Of a stretch of 64,000 nucleotides of DNA, positions 33,108 through 43,380 are shown piece after piece. The first letter of the stretch is position 1. Each line of letters opens with the position of its first letter. Below the pieces are notes generated by a model. It had not been told where the DNA came from. It made no database searches and saw nothing but the letters and a program-made list of their open reading frames with translations. The stretch is from Oscarella lobularis (taxonomy: Eukaryota; Porifera; Homoscleromorpha; Homosclerophorida; Oscarellidae): positions 2,232,001 through 2,296,000 of the forward strand of contig NC_089185.1 in NCBI RefSeq assembly GCF_947507565.1, read 5' to 3'. A program made the position numbers and the translations under genes.

Positions 33108-36100
33108 AGCAGGGCGGACTTTCGATGCGCATGCGCGGGTTGCTAGGGAGTTTGCGATTGCTTTCTACGCCGTTTTCTCTATCGTTTTTGAAAGTTTTCT
33201 CATTCTGCTGAATACAGTGGATATTCAAGTTCCAGGAGCGTTGTCTGACGCAGTTTCGTCAGAGGGGGTCATCTTTTTCGCAAAGGTAAATTTGCGCTGT
33301 CTCTCCTGTCGTGGCCGCCTTCTCATTAGACTCGAAATTAGTTTCCTAACGCTTTTTGGTTTCTTAAGAACACAACGAGGCTGAGATAAAGATATCGAAG
33401 TAACAATACAATCGACTTTTCTCGAGCGATGAAGATGGCAGTCGAGGTGAGCTCTCTTTATTAGATAATACCACTTTTTGCACTTCTCATCAGAAATATA
33501 GCGTTCATATTATATGTAAGTTAGATATAGTCGTGATCCAGTTGTCGATCTCGGTGAATGGCAGACCTAAATTTAGGTCTTGTTGCTGACACAGGCAACG
33601 CCTGTAAATCCGTCATTAGGTGCTGAATAAATTCGCTAGTTGAGTAGTAGTCATCTTCTTCAACGCTATTATCAATATCAGGGTCTTCAGATGGAGGAGC
33701 TTCTTCTTCAGTATCGTCCGCTGTGTGGGTCTGAAGGCTCTTGTTAAATTTTCCTGTCAGGTTCTTTACAGTGTCTAGTAGAAATGGCTCGCAGTAGTGG
33801 CATCGGGTGGTAGTAGGTAGGCAGTTAGCGTGAAATGAGTGTCCGCAGCTTAGAAGTATTGCAGTATCGCTTTCATCAACACATTTTTCTAAATCGCATA
33901 ACAGATCTTGCGATGGGGGTTTTGGAGTAGAAAACCCAAGAGGAAATGACCTCTGGTCCAAGGTGCAGGCTAACGTAGTTAGTTGAAAGGACCTTCTCTT
34001 TCGTTTAGTTTGTAGTTCTTTTGACTTTCCGCAGTTTTTGTATATATTTCTAAATTTTGTTGCAATGTGTTCAGCTGCTTTTCCTGCCAGCTGAGAGATT
34101 TTCTGCTTTGAGCCTTTTCTCCCCCCGTCGATTAAAAAATGGGTTGCAAACGCGGCATCAAATCGCCTTGCGCTCAGAACGTGTGCAAATTCAACAATTT
34201 GGTCTGCACTTGACCAAGATGGGCATTGCGCGCGCAATAACGAGTGAAAAACTTCGATCTTTTTTTCACTAAAAACATTGATATTGGAAGAGAAGGTCGA
34301 TTGCCACTGTGGTGTCGCTGTTTCGTAATGCAGACAGTCACTAATGCTTGAAAGCATTGCTTTATCGTAATTGTGGCGCTGTTGAGCTATAAACATGATG
34401 GCAAGCCGTATCATTGAACTTTGCCATAGCTGATATTGGCTGCCTCGATGTATAGTTGAGTAAAAGAAAAAGATAAGAGGGATTAGCTCATCCAGCAGGT
34501 ACCGAAAGACAAGGAACTCGAAATCCTTGCACGTTCCGAACATTGAGAAAATCTTTTGGCGAATTAGAAGCCAGCCGCCGAATAGAGCTGCAATTAGAGT
34601 GGTCATTCGCTCATGCCTTGGTTTTTTTGGCAGAATTTTACGTTGACCAAATAGACTCTTAAACAATCCTAGAGAAGTTGAATCATGTATTTATTCTGTG
34701 TTGGTTCTGCTAGCTTGTACCTTCAAACATTGGATGATACAGTGTAAATAAATTCTCTACAGAATTTAGATAGATGTGAAAAGGTCCTAAAATTGGAAGG
34801 AGAGAATTGTATGTCCGGTTTTCAGGATTCTAGAAAATGTCATTGTCTCTTATTTATCTGTTGTATGTAGGTATGTCTCGCTTTACTTGAGCAATAAGTT
34901 TCTTTTGGAAATAGAACGTAGGATAGTCTCCCAGAGAAGGTAAAGCGTTTTCTTCCAAATATCTTGTGATAATATGTCAATTCAGCAGCAAATGCAGAGA
35001 AAATATTTACCTTTTTAGCGCTGGGGTACTCTTCACAGCATTGTCGATAGTAACTTTGTAATCGCTTGATGACTTTAGACTTTGATGGAATTCGTCAACA
35101 AGTCGACTGCTTCGAAGAAGGTCACGGTCCCTTTGGTCCGGATTAGTATAACATCTAGATGGCCACATCACAGCGCGTTACTGTAGCTAAGCTTAATTTT
35201 CTTACCGTAACTCAACTAAACTTTTTTCTAGATCGTTGTAATCCAAATGGCTAAAGGCGGCTGGCAGCGTTGTCATCCAGGTACTTTTGCAATAAAAAGG
35301 AAAATACTCGTTTAAGAGATCGATGACTCTCCCGACGTTGACAGATCCCTTGCAGACGTCTGCTGAAGGCCAGTAATGAACGGACGCTGGCGGAAGAGCA
35401 AGGCTTGCTATTGCATCGCGCACGTCGATTAGGCAAGTTGCCATGTGAATTGCCGTTGATGTTTCAGACGACGTAGGTCTTTGAATAGTATGAATGGTGT
35501 GGAAATCGTCAATAATCAGCAAAGAGAGACGTTTGTTCCTTCGAGCATCCTCAATAAAAGCATTTACCTGCGGTGCCAAGTGAGGCATATTTTCTGTAGC
35601 ATTGCGTAAGTACTAATACTTGTGTTTTATTGCCTCGTGATAGATCGTTTCGAAATCGCCTGATTGTCTTCGTATGACCGCATATTCCAACTGCTCGGCC
35701 ACATTCGAGGGCCGCTTCTGAGCAGCCGGAAAGAGACAGGTGCAAGCCAACATCGTTCACGAAAGTTGTGATTTGCTTTTAAAAGGTATTTATTATTATA
35801 TTAAATATTCATCAATAATTTTTACCTGATTGCTCAGGTATGCTAAGCGGTACAGTTCTCCTACAACACGTTGACGTCTCAATTGTGTTCTACAATCATA
35901 ACTTAGACTGCTGGAGTAGCTGCTTGTGAAAATATCCTCAACAATATCGAATAGCCCAGGTGAGCACTTTTCGCAGAAGGCTTTCATGGTCTCTGGGTCA
36001 TATAGCTTTTCTCCGACATTTTGGACGTGATGATCGAACAGAGCTGCTTGAAATGATTTTACTAACGTCGGAAAATCTCCGTGGAAAGACAGTACGCATC

Positions 36101-37219
36101 GCTATCTCACATTAAATGTAGCTAATTAGCACCGTTACGGACCAGTGCGAGATTTTTCCAGTCTTGCTGCTAGTGCCTTGTTCATGCCTTCAAGAGCTTG
36201 CACACGCCTACGGCAAGCTGCCAGCTCTTCCTTCACTTCTTTCAGCTCTTCTCGTGCTTCTTCTAGGTCTGAGGAACGACGCGTCACTGTTTCTCTTCCT
36301 TGCGTGCCGGTGAACAGAGGCACGGGCTGCATGAAGACGCGATGTGTGGAGCGGCGCTTTCTAGGCAAAGAGCGGGGTGAAATACCTGAACACTGAGCTG
36401 GATCGGAGCAACAGCGAGTCTTTTAGGCGGTGGCTCGTAGAGAGGGTGGTCGACTACTCGCTTTAGGGAGTCGACGTCGTTTCGGTGACGCCTACACACG
36501 TAGGCGGATACGCTGTTGCTCAGATCGTCGAGAACAGCGTGCAGGCGCTCCGCGCAAGGCCGCAGAGTGCCGGAACACCGATCCGAGTCGAAAACGACAG
36601 CGCATCGGTTATTCTCAGCGAGCAATAGCCTCGAATGCCCTAGGCAAAGATCGACGTCATCGACGAAACCTCGTTCTCTAGCAGATCTCTTTGCGTAGGA
36701 GGAAACGTCCTCGAAACACGCTATTTCGGCTTCGCGACGAGCTCGAGTAACATGGCCTTTGGCGAAATAGCACTCCGCGAAGCGATTCGATGCCATATAT
36801 CGGCGAAATAGAACGCGGGTAGACGAAACGGAGTTTTCGCGCGCGATCGATCGAAATCAGCTGAGGCGAGCGGTTGAAATCTAGCTATTCGCGCCATATG
36901 AACTGAAACGTTCAACTTTACACAGTGTATGGTAGCATTTTCGATGGATCGGAGGCGATAAAACGGCGAGATAAGCAAGATAAGATTAGCGCGATATCGG
37001 GTCCTCAACTTCAAACGCGTTTTTCTCGAAACACGTCCCTCTCAATTTTTTTACGTGAAGATTAAATTTGAAGGCCACTAATTGGTCTTTCGATCGGTGT
37101 AGGTCTTGGGCTTGGCCCGTGCTTCCCCACCTTGGCCCAGCCCCTTTTGTCGAAACACGTTATTTCCGGCTACGTCATTGGTCATAATCCGCACATGCGC
37201 ATCGAAAGTCCGCCCTGCT
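33108..37219 (-). mobile_element. RINGer-2: unclassified DNA transposon with 9-bp TSD
   Basis: It is 4112 bp. The ends AGCAGGGCGGACTTTCGATG (33108-33127) and CATCGAAAGTCCGCCCTGCT (37200-37219, allowing one base) are inverted repeats, followed inward by a GCGCATGCGC-like palindrome. GCTGCCCTT is duplicated on both sides (33099-33107 and 37220-37228). The single reverse-strand gene fills most of the element. The ends share AGCAGGG, the GCGCATGCGC block and GGTTGCT with RINGer-1. It inserted in the tip of the 8-bp-TSD element. Confidence 0.88.
33521..36796 (-). CDS. RINGer putative transposase gene, copy 2 (about nine exons)
   Basis: No stop was seen within the proposed exons. Exon 1 (36796-36386) has a Cys/His module: CYFAKGH, LCLGHSR, CAVVFDSDRCSGTLRPC and VCRRHR; it ends at a GTATTT donor. 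Exon 2 (36360 to about 36135) is a coiled coil (RSSDLEEAREELKEVKEEL). Later exons hold LRRQRVVGELYRLAYLSNQV (about 35890-35830), HLSLSGCSEAALECGRAVG (near 35720), LLIIDDFHTIHTI and RPTSSETSTAIHMATC (35530-35425), PSLGDYPTFYFQKKLIA (near 34920) and GPFHIYLNS (near 34780). The last exon (from 34675) has NYDKAMLSSISDC, EKKIEVFHSLLRAQCPSWSS, a RING-like finger CDLEKC...CGHSFHANC...CHYC (near 33860) and an acidic tail. Transposase function is inferred; exon edges are approximate. Confidence 0.7.
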
Positions 37220-37228
37220 GCTGCCCTT

Positions 37229-37962
37229 ACGGATACGTAAGGCCGTTATCCTTACGGACACAAAAGTGATCATGCGCAGTACGGTTTACAGCGAACTTAG
37301 ACGCGTCCGTTCGCGAAGGGAGTGCAGCTGATATGGTCGATATGGCGACATACAAACTGAATGACAGGTGCATGCCGCTGTATGTCGTGATGGCCATCGA
37401 TGGCAACGGAGAAAGCGAAATCGTCAGTTTGTGGTTTGTTCGGACTGTTGGAGTTTGGCGTTTGCGCTCGAGGCGTTTAAAAAAGCAATCCTGAGTGGGA
37501 GAAAATTAAATGCATCATGTCTGATAAAGACATGACTGAAAGAGACGTATTCTACGACAAAATGCCTGGAAATCAAACGAATCACAGTCGATGAATTCAA
37601 AGGTTTTATTCCATACCAAGATTGTAAACTGAAATGAATGATTTCATTTCTTCGTAGAGTCTGCCCATGGTTGCGATGATGCAGATGATCTATCTTGTTC
37701 AGACGCAGACGATTCCACATATATGTCCAAGATCCTAAACGTAATGGAGAATCAAACGGTAGCAGCTCGCCAATGCAACATGGCGACCATTCGAACGAGC
37801 TTCGAAAGTAGCAAACTTCGTTCCTTCCGCCATATCAGCTGCGGTTCCATGCACTCCCTCGCGCCTATAGAACGCGTCCAAGTTCGCAAACCGTACTGCG
37901 CATGATCACTTTTGTGTCCGTAAGGATAACGGCCTTACGTATTCGTAAGGGCAGCCACTGCG
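37229..37962. repeat. Body and right arm of the 8-bp-TSD inverted-repeat element
   Basis: The left arm (37220 to about 37350) and right arm (about 37830-37962) are inverted copies. The middle has no gene. Confidence 0.75.
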
Positions 37963-37985
37963 TCCGGACACGCTCTCACTCCTCC

Positions 37986-38458
37986 TCCCGCTCAAGAAAC
38001 GCCCGATTTCTCCGAATCATAAGGCTCTCTAGCCTTCTAAGCAACTCGAAAAGGTTACTAAAAGTGTAAAGAATGCTTCTAAATGTAGCTTTTTACAAGC
38101 GACGGATGCCTAAAGCCCGTTTTTTCAACCAAGACAAATTTGTACCCTCGCAAGAAGGGTGCATGCTCGAAAATCGTCTCCATCTCGACAATCGTAAAAC
38201 GCAGATGCTTTTGAAGATGTCAGTTGCACTTTGACGTCTTTAGCCTAGAGTTAGAATGTACTTTGTGTTTCCGAGAGCCTGCAGAACGATCAGGAAAACT
38301 ACACAAAGTCGCCTGTTGAAAAAACGGGCTTTAGGGATCCGTTGCTTGCAAAAAGCTACATTTAGAAGCATTATTTACACCCTTAGTAACCTTTTCAAGT
38401 TGCCTAGAAGGCTAGAGAATCTTCGGATTCGGAGAAATCGGGCGTTTCTTAAGCGGGG
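37986..38458. repeat. Fold-back element with about 140-bp arms
   Basis: About 140 bp from 37990 (AAGAAACGCCCGATTTCTCC) recur inverted at the right, ending near 38455, with roughly a dozen differences. Both arms share CTAAAGCCCGTTTTTTCAAC at their inner end. The 190-bp centre has no gene. It begins only about 16 bases after the right target duplication of the preceding element. No duplication of its own was recognised. Confidence 0.75.
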
Positions 38459-39854
38459 TCACAACCCATAAGGGGGCGTGGCCGAGGCACGCATCTAACC
38501 ACTCAATGTACTGGTGTTTCTTATCCCTCTCCTCTACAATCCGTGGTAAGGGCTTCTCGAATGAACATTGACAACGCCTCCGGGAAAACACCCCACGTGA
38601 CGCAGGCACGGACTAAACCTACTAGCGTGCGTGCGTTGCCTATCCATCTCCTCTAAGATCCGTGCTGACACACAGTAGAATCCCGATTCCGTGGTAGAAC
38701 CAAAGATATATATATCTAATCAGTGGACGCGGTGAACGACATCAAATGGGTGTCATCAGATCTAATGCAACAAATAAAGATGTATGTATAGCCCTGGACC
38801 GGACCCTCCCGGTAGTATTATCGTACAGTCATCGCAAAGATGTCAAACACTGGGACTCAAAATAATATTATACGCTATTCATACATTAGTTTTTGCTCAC
38901 AGGCCTGGTGGTTCTGCAATCTCGCACCGGCTAAACAAATGAGACTTGTCGCTCTTCTCTCTTCTTCTACTCGTTCTTGGTCGCTTTTCGACTTCTTTTG
39001 CGTTACTAAGATCATCAGTCTGTGCAACGTTGCTTGCAACGTGTCACAGACTGACCGGGACTTTAGCGTGTCAAAGAGGTTGTGTCCGTACGCGTAACTA
39101 GATTATTTAAATTATGTCGAGGGATCGGGCCGGTCGGGGCCGGTCTTGACCTGTCGTGAGCCGGCGGTTGCAACGTTGCTTGCAACCGCTTGCAACGAGG
39201 GTTGGGCTCGCGCAGGCGCAGCGTTTTTTACTGCAGGCGCGTAGACACTATTCAAACTGTCAACGGTCTCCAGTTTGTGTACGAAAGAGGCGGAACGTAA
39301 ACGGATTACAAGCAGTAGATAACCGATGCCTATAGACGACGCGAAGTATAGTAATGGGTTTTTTAGCGTTGAAGTAACGACGGTGAGACGACGACCGTCT
39401 TCTCGGCGCACTTTCTGCAGTCGAGCTAGGTAAGCCACACGCCGTCCTAATTTCGCTCTACAGCGTCGCTTAGAGGCAAGCGACTCTAAAAGTGCTTCTT
39501 TCGTTCCAGATAGCACGTTTCGAGAGACCCGCGGCGTGATTCGGCGCGGAATGCGACGCGAGAATTAAGAAACGGTATGACATTGGGGGCCAGTTTGGGC
39601 GTATTATTTGTAGGTAAATGCATTGTTGTGGCAGTAAGGTCGACATGCAGGACTAGTGAGAAGAAAAGTAAGCTGGGCAGGGTGGGGAAGACTAATTCTT
39701 TTTTTCTTTAGCATTTCTTTTTTTCGTAGAGGTAAGCGTACTCTAGTTTAGGTTAGGTTAGGATTTTTTACAGCGCATCCCTGTTTTTTATAGTGTTAGG
39801 ATTTTTATAGTGCACGAAGAATGATAGAAAATAGGATTTTTACTCTCTATATCT
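38459..39854. other. Non-coding stretch with hairpin repeats
   Basis: No supported gene; a reverse-strand open stretch at 39112-39516 has no recognisable domain. Two hairpins built on the palindrome GCAACGTTGC occur: 39016-39053 (arms start CAGTCTGTG and end CACAGACTG) and 39165-39188 (CGGTTGCA...TGCAACCG). Confidence 0.5.
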
Positions 39855-42123
39855 GAAGGGCTGAGTGCAAAAAGGGCCTAAGCGCCAAATTGTACAAAAT
39901 TGAGTTAACTGCCGGAAAGTAAAGTTTAGGCGTCGGAGGTTCATGAGTTAAAATTTCGTGCATATCCCTGAAGGATTAACGGAGATATAGCAGGTTTTGT
40001 TCTGAAAGACCACGTGACTCTTAACGCACTTTACTTCACACTCGTACTTGCAATGGACGTCACGGAAGGAAGCCAGAGAAAGGGAAGAAAGCGTTTGCGA
40101 CAGCCTGACGAGTGGACTAGAAACAAAAACAAGAAGCTGAAAGTTTCCGGTAAAGAATACGTCGATTCTAAAGGGAGAATCGTCCAGAAAACGACGATGA
40201 GAGCTATAACGTGCCGCTGCAGCTACGGTTGCCATCGAAATGTATCGTCTGAAGAAGCGGAGCGAATTTTTAAGGCTTTCTATGATTCAGAAAGCTACGA
40301 TCTGCAAAATATTTACCTAGCAGGTCAGATCAACGTAAAACCAGTTGTCCGAACGCGAGTGCGTGAAAGTTCTCGAAGACAACATTCTTTCGAATACCAC
40401 CTGCGTTTGCAGAATGGAACGTCTATTCAAGTTTGCCGAAAATCTTTCTGTGCAGTTCACGGGATCAATCCGAAAAGAGTTCGAGTACTTCAAAACAAGA
40501 TTACATCTGGAGAAATCGTCCCGGTTGACAAAAGAGGAAAATACACTCCTCGTCCAAATGCCATTCCTGCCGACGTGATAGAAAAAGTAAAGCAGCATAT
40601 TGAAAGTTTTCCTCGTCAGCGAAGCCACTACTCTATATCAGAGAATCTGCATCGTGAATACCTTCCTGAGAATTTGAGCATCGCTGAAATGTACAGGCTT
40701 TACGTCGAGAAATATCAACCTGCAAGGCGTCGAACTCTAAGAAACACTCAAGAAACACCGCTGGCTTCAGAATGGATGTATAGGAAGATTTTTAATGAGC
40801 AGTTTAATCTTTCCTTTGGATTTCCAAGATCAGACACTTGCGAAAAATGCGACTATTTGAAAAATGCAGCTGCTAACCCTGAAATCTCAAATGAGGAAAA
40901 GGATATCTTTATGGCTCAACTTGCAGAGCATCAAAAATTAGCTGGTGAGGGATACCTTAGTCTAAAGAAGGATACCGACAACTCTAGAAAACCAGAGTCA
41001 GAAGCGTTAGTCCTAACATTTGACATGATGCAGAATTCGCCTGTTCCGTCCATGACTCATTCAGCAATGTACTATCTTCGGCAGCTCTACGTACTCGTAC
41101 TGGGCATTCACCATACGAGCGATGACTCTGCTTATCTTTACGCATGGGATGAATCTACAGCTGGTAGAGGTCCTGACGAAATAGCATCTTGTTTGTCCAA
41201 CCACGTTTCTGCGCGGGTTGAAGACGCTCGACACCTAATTTGTTACTCCGATAGCTGTTTCGGTCAAAACAAAAATTTCGTCATGATGAGCCTTTTCAAT
41301 ACATTAATAAACGAAGAGACTTTTTCAAGAATTGACCACAAATTTCTTGTCCGGGGGCATACATATCTACCAAATGACAGAGATTTTGGCCACATTTCAA
41401 AAAGTAAAAAAGGATCAATATTTTATACGCCTTCCGACTATATCGAATTTCTCCGGAACGCCAGACCGCTCAAACCGTTCACTGTGATTGAAATGAAGGC
41501 TGAAGATATGCTCGAACACTCGTCCCTGACGCGTCAATACACTGACAGAAAAAAGAGTCTCAACGGAGAAGCTGTTCTCAAAAGCAAAGCTCTTTGGATT
41601 AATTATGGAGAGGGCGAAGAGGTTGTAGATGGAAAGAAAATAACTGTGAAGCATCCTGGCGTTCTTTGGCTACGTTTTAGCTACTCAGAAGAAGAACCGT
41701 GGACCAAAATCGACATTCGAAAGAGAGGAAAAAGAGTGCCTGTGAAGCTTCCGCGCCAATTACCGCAGAAGTATCCCGCAGGGAAACCAATAAGTGTAAT
41801 GAAGTTGCAAGATCTCCGCAAGATGATCCCATACCTTCCAGGGCAGTTCGTGCCATTCTATGAGGGTCTAGAGGCCTGTACTTCTCAAGAATCCGATTCC
41901 GAGGCTTAAACAGGCAGACTCTTCAGCTTATTTTTACGGTTGCGTAAGCACAGCGGGACTTCCCGATTGCATGTTCGGATAGCGCATTAAAAATGCTACA
42001 AAATGGTCGTTTCCTTGCTTCAAACAAACATTATTAGACGAAATCTACACTCCCTAAACTTCAACGATGTTTTACTCAAAACAACTATTTTGGCTCTTAG
42101 GCCCTTTTCGCACTCAGCCCTTC
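39855..42123 (+). mobile_element. Single-gene DNA transposon with 37-bp TIRs
   Basis: The ends read GAAGGGCTGAGTGCAAAAAG inward from 39855 and the complement inward from 42123. They match over about 37 bp with two differences, and more weakly to about 80 bp. ATCT flanks both sides (39851-39854 and 42124-42127), a possible 4-bp target duplication. The element is 2269 bp and carries one intact gene. I cannot place it in a named superfamily from the ends alone. Confidence 0.8.
40053..41909 (+). CDS. Putative transposase of the DUF7869-like family, intact
   Basis: The frame is open from 40014; the first ATG is 40053 (MDVTEGSQRKGRKR), giving about 618 residues. The basic N-terminus is followed by a Cys cluster CRCSYGCHRNVS (near 40210) and a helical DNA-binding-like segment (VCRKSFCAVHGINPKRVRVL). 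Conserved blocks: SHYSISENLHREYLPENLSI, FPRSDTCEKCDYLKNA, ALVLTFDMMQNSPVP, YAWDESTAGRGPDEI, CYSDSCFGQNKNFVMM and FLVRGHTYLPNDRDFGHIS. These recur in a large family of repeated insect, cnidarian and sponge proteins often annotated DUF7869. The Asp residues in TFDMM, YSDSC and PNDRD are candidate RNase-H-fold catalytic residues (inference). The gene fills a TIR element and has no break, so it may be active. Confidence 0.8.
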   Translation: MDVTEGSQRKGRKRLRQPDEWTRNKNKKLKVSGKEYVDSKGRIVQKTTMRAITCRCSYGCHRNVSSEEAERIFKAFYDSESYDLQNIYLAGQINVKPVVRTRVRESSRRQHSFEYHLRLQNGTSIQVCRKSFCAVHGINPKRVRVLQNKITSGEIVPVDKRGKYTPRPNAIPADVIEKVKQHIESFPRQRSHYSISENLHREYLPENLSIAEMYRLYVEKYQPARRRTLRNTQETPLASEWMYRKIFNEQFNLSFGFPRSDTCEKCDYLKNAAANPEISNEEKDIFMAQLAEHQKLAGEGYLSLKKDTDNSRKPESEALVLTFDMMQNSPVPSMTHSAMYYLRQLYVLVLGIHHTSDDSAYLYAWDESTAGRGPDEIASCLSNHVSARVEDARHLICYSDSCFGQNKNFVMMSLFNTLINEETFSRIDHKFLVRGHTYLPNDRDFGHISKSKKGSIFYTPSDYIEFLRNARPLKPFTVIEMKAEDMLEHSSLTRQYTDRKKSLNGEAVLKSKALWINYGEGEEVVDGKKITVKHPGVLWLRFSYSEEEPWTKIDIRKRGKRVPVKLPRQLPQKYPAGKPISVMKLQDLRKMIPYLPGQFVPFYEGLEACTSQESDSEA

Positions 42124-42263
42124 ATCTGTAAATTGTAGTTTGTAAATAATATATATATGATTATTTGAAAAGGTGCTCGCGTGATGCCAATTAAGGCGGA
42201 TTCCACAGGCACGCTCCTAAAAACGTGTCCAGGTAATTGGTTAATAAGGAGCGGGCTTTCGTT

Positions 42264-42351
42264 GCAACGTTGCGCAACGTTGCGTGTCAAGACGTATGCA
42301 ACGAATTAGGCAACGCTCCGTATGACACGTTGCCTGCAACGTGTCATACGG
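42264..42351. repeat. Cluster of perfect palindromes around GCAACGTTGC
   Basis: GCAACGTTGC occurs twice in tandem (42264-42283). A perfect 16+16-bp inverted repeat with a CT loop follows at 42318-42351 (arm CCGTATGACACGTTGC). The same word sits in two hairpins at 39.0-39.2 kb, on the other side of the single-gene transposon. Confidence 0.8.
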
Positions 42352-43110
42352 CCATGATTTCTTCCTATGTATAGACTGTTCGCTAGCGTTCAGGACCGCG
42401 TCGCGCAGGCGGCAGACGTAATCGAGATTGTCTTCGTGAAGCGAAGCCGTTGTTAGACAGCTCGGAAAGCTAGAGGACGAGTGAAACTGTGACCTGCTGT
42501 GACGTTGGGACGAGATAGCGCACGTCTTTGGAAAGCGATCTATTCTTAGCACAGGACCTCCAGAGCTTTTTGTATAAGGCAGGCTAGGTTCACTATCTTT
42601 CTACAATTAAGACATGCAGTATGGTCAATCAGAATGAACCATACATATGAAGAGGTCCCGGAGGACCCTCGTCGCAAAAAAACGCGCGAAATATATCATT
42701 CTCACTTCCAAACATGTCGAACTTTCCGGAAAAAATACGTTACAGCAGATTCAACATCATCATGTTGCATTAGTAAGCATGGCTTGGCAGGGGGATTGTT
42801 TTTATTAGCTTACAGCAGAATCAAGCTCATCAACGTACGTTTGACGAGATGTCGACGACCCCGGCTGCATGCTGAGTCTCTTAGTTAGGTATAAGAGACT
42901 AGTCGTTCAAAAACATCTGCGTAGAGCCATTGCTTTTTCCGCCGAGTTCGCTTTCCGTTCTGGTTTAATTTACGTAGATTCGTTTTTTCGCCAATCTGCA
43001 CCGCTTTCTTCCGGAAGTCTATCAGAACGGTTGGAAACTTTTCAGCGCATTCATCTTGTCGTATGCCGACCAAGTCGAGATGTGGAGGGACGGGACTTGT
43101 GGCCCGCCTG
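42352..43110. other. Upstream region of the collagen-like gene
   Basis: No gene or repeat recognised. Short open stretches on both strands have no domain support. It lies before the TATA box of the next gene. Confidence 0.4.
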
Positions 43111-43118
43111 TATATAAG
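43111..43118 (+). promoter_or_regulatory. TATA box of collagen-like gene 1
   Basis: TATATAAG, 263 bases before the ATG. The paralogue has CATATAAG in a similar place, which supports it. Confidence 0.65.
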
Positions 43119-43171
43119 TGAGGACCTAGCACCTCCAGGAACAACACCTGGTGCTCATTTGAAAAATACAC

Positions 43172-43298
43172 ATCACAAGGAAGTTGAAACAATAGATTAT
43201 TTGCAGGAAGATAAGAAAGTTCATAACACAAGGACGTTGACACAATACACTTTTGTCCTATACAGAAAGTTCGAGAAGATATTATCACAAGGAAGTTG
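43172..43298 (+). repeat. Triplicated 15-bp motif in the 5' leader
   Basis: ATCACAAGGAAGTTG occurs at 43172-43186 and 43284-43298, with a variant AACACAAGGACGTTG at 43225-43239. All three are between the TATA box and the ATG. The role is unknown. Confidence 0.7.
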
Positions 43299-43380
43299 CT
43301 TTCGATTTCCCGTTTGTCTCTTATGTAAGCATGCATGAGCCACTCAGTTTCATAAATCACCCCACCGCCGACCGGACAAA

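Larger units (their letters stand above)
28569..37962. mobile_element. Inverted-repeat DNA transposon (8-bp TSD) hosting RINGer-2 and gypsy-2
   Basis: The right part (37229-37962) ends in an inverted repeat of the region that starts at 28569 and continues at 37220: CGCAGTGGCTGCCCTTACG at the tip, then ATACGTAAGGCCGTTATCC and GGACACAAAAGTGATCATG, with arms of at least 130 bp. TCCGGACA lies outside both ends (28561-28568 and 37963-37970). Eight-bp duplications fit hAT, P or similar groups. No transposase gene is seen in the remaining 700 bp, so this is a non-autonomous element. Its left tip was split by the two later insertions. Confidence 0.75.

Noticed and set aside
39112..39516. 134-codon reverse frame with a hydrophobic segment
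   Set aside because: One possible membrane segment only; Arg-rich low-complexity composition and hairpin repeats at its 3' end argue against a gene.
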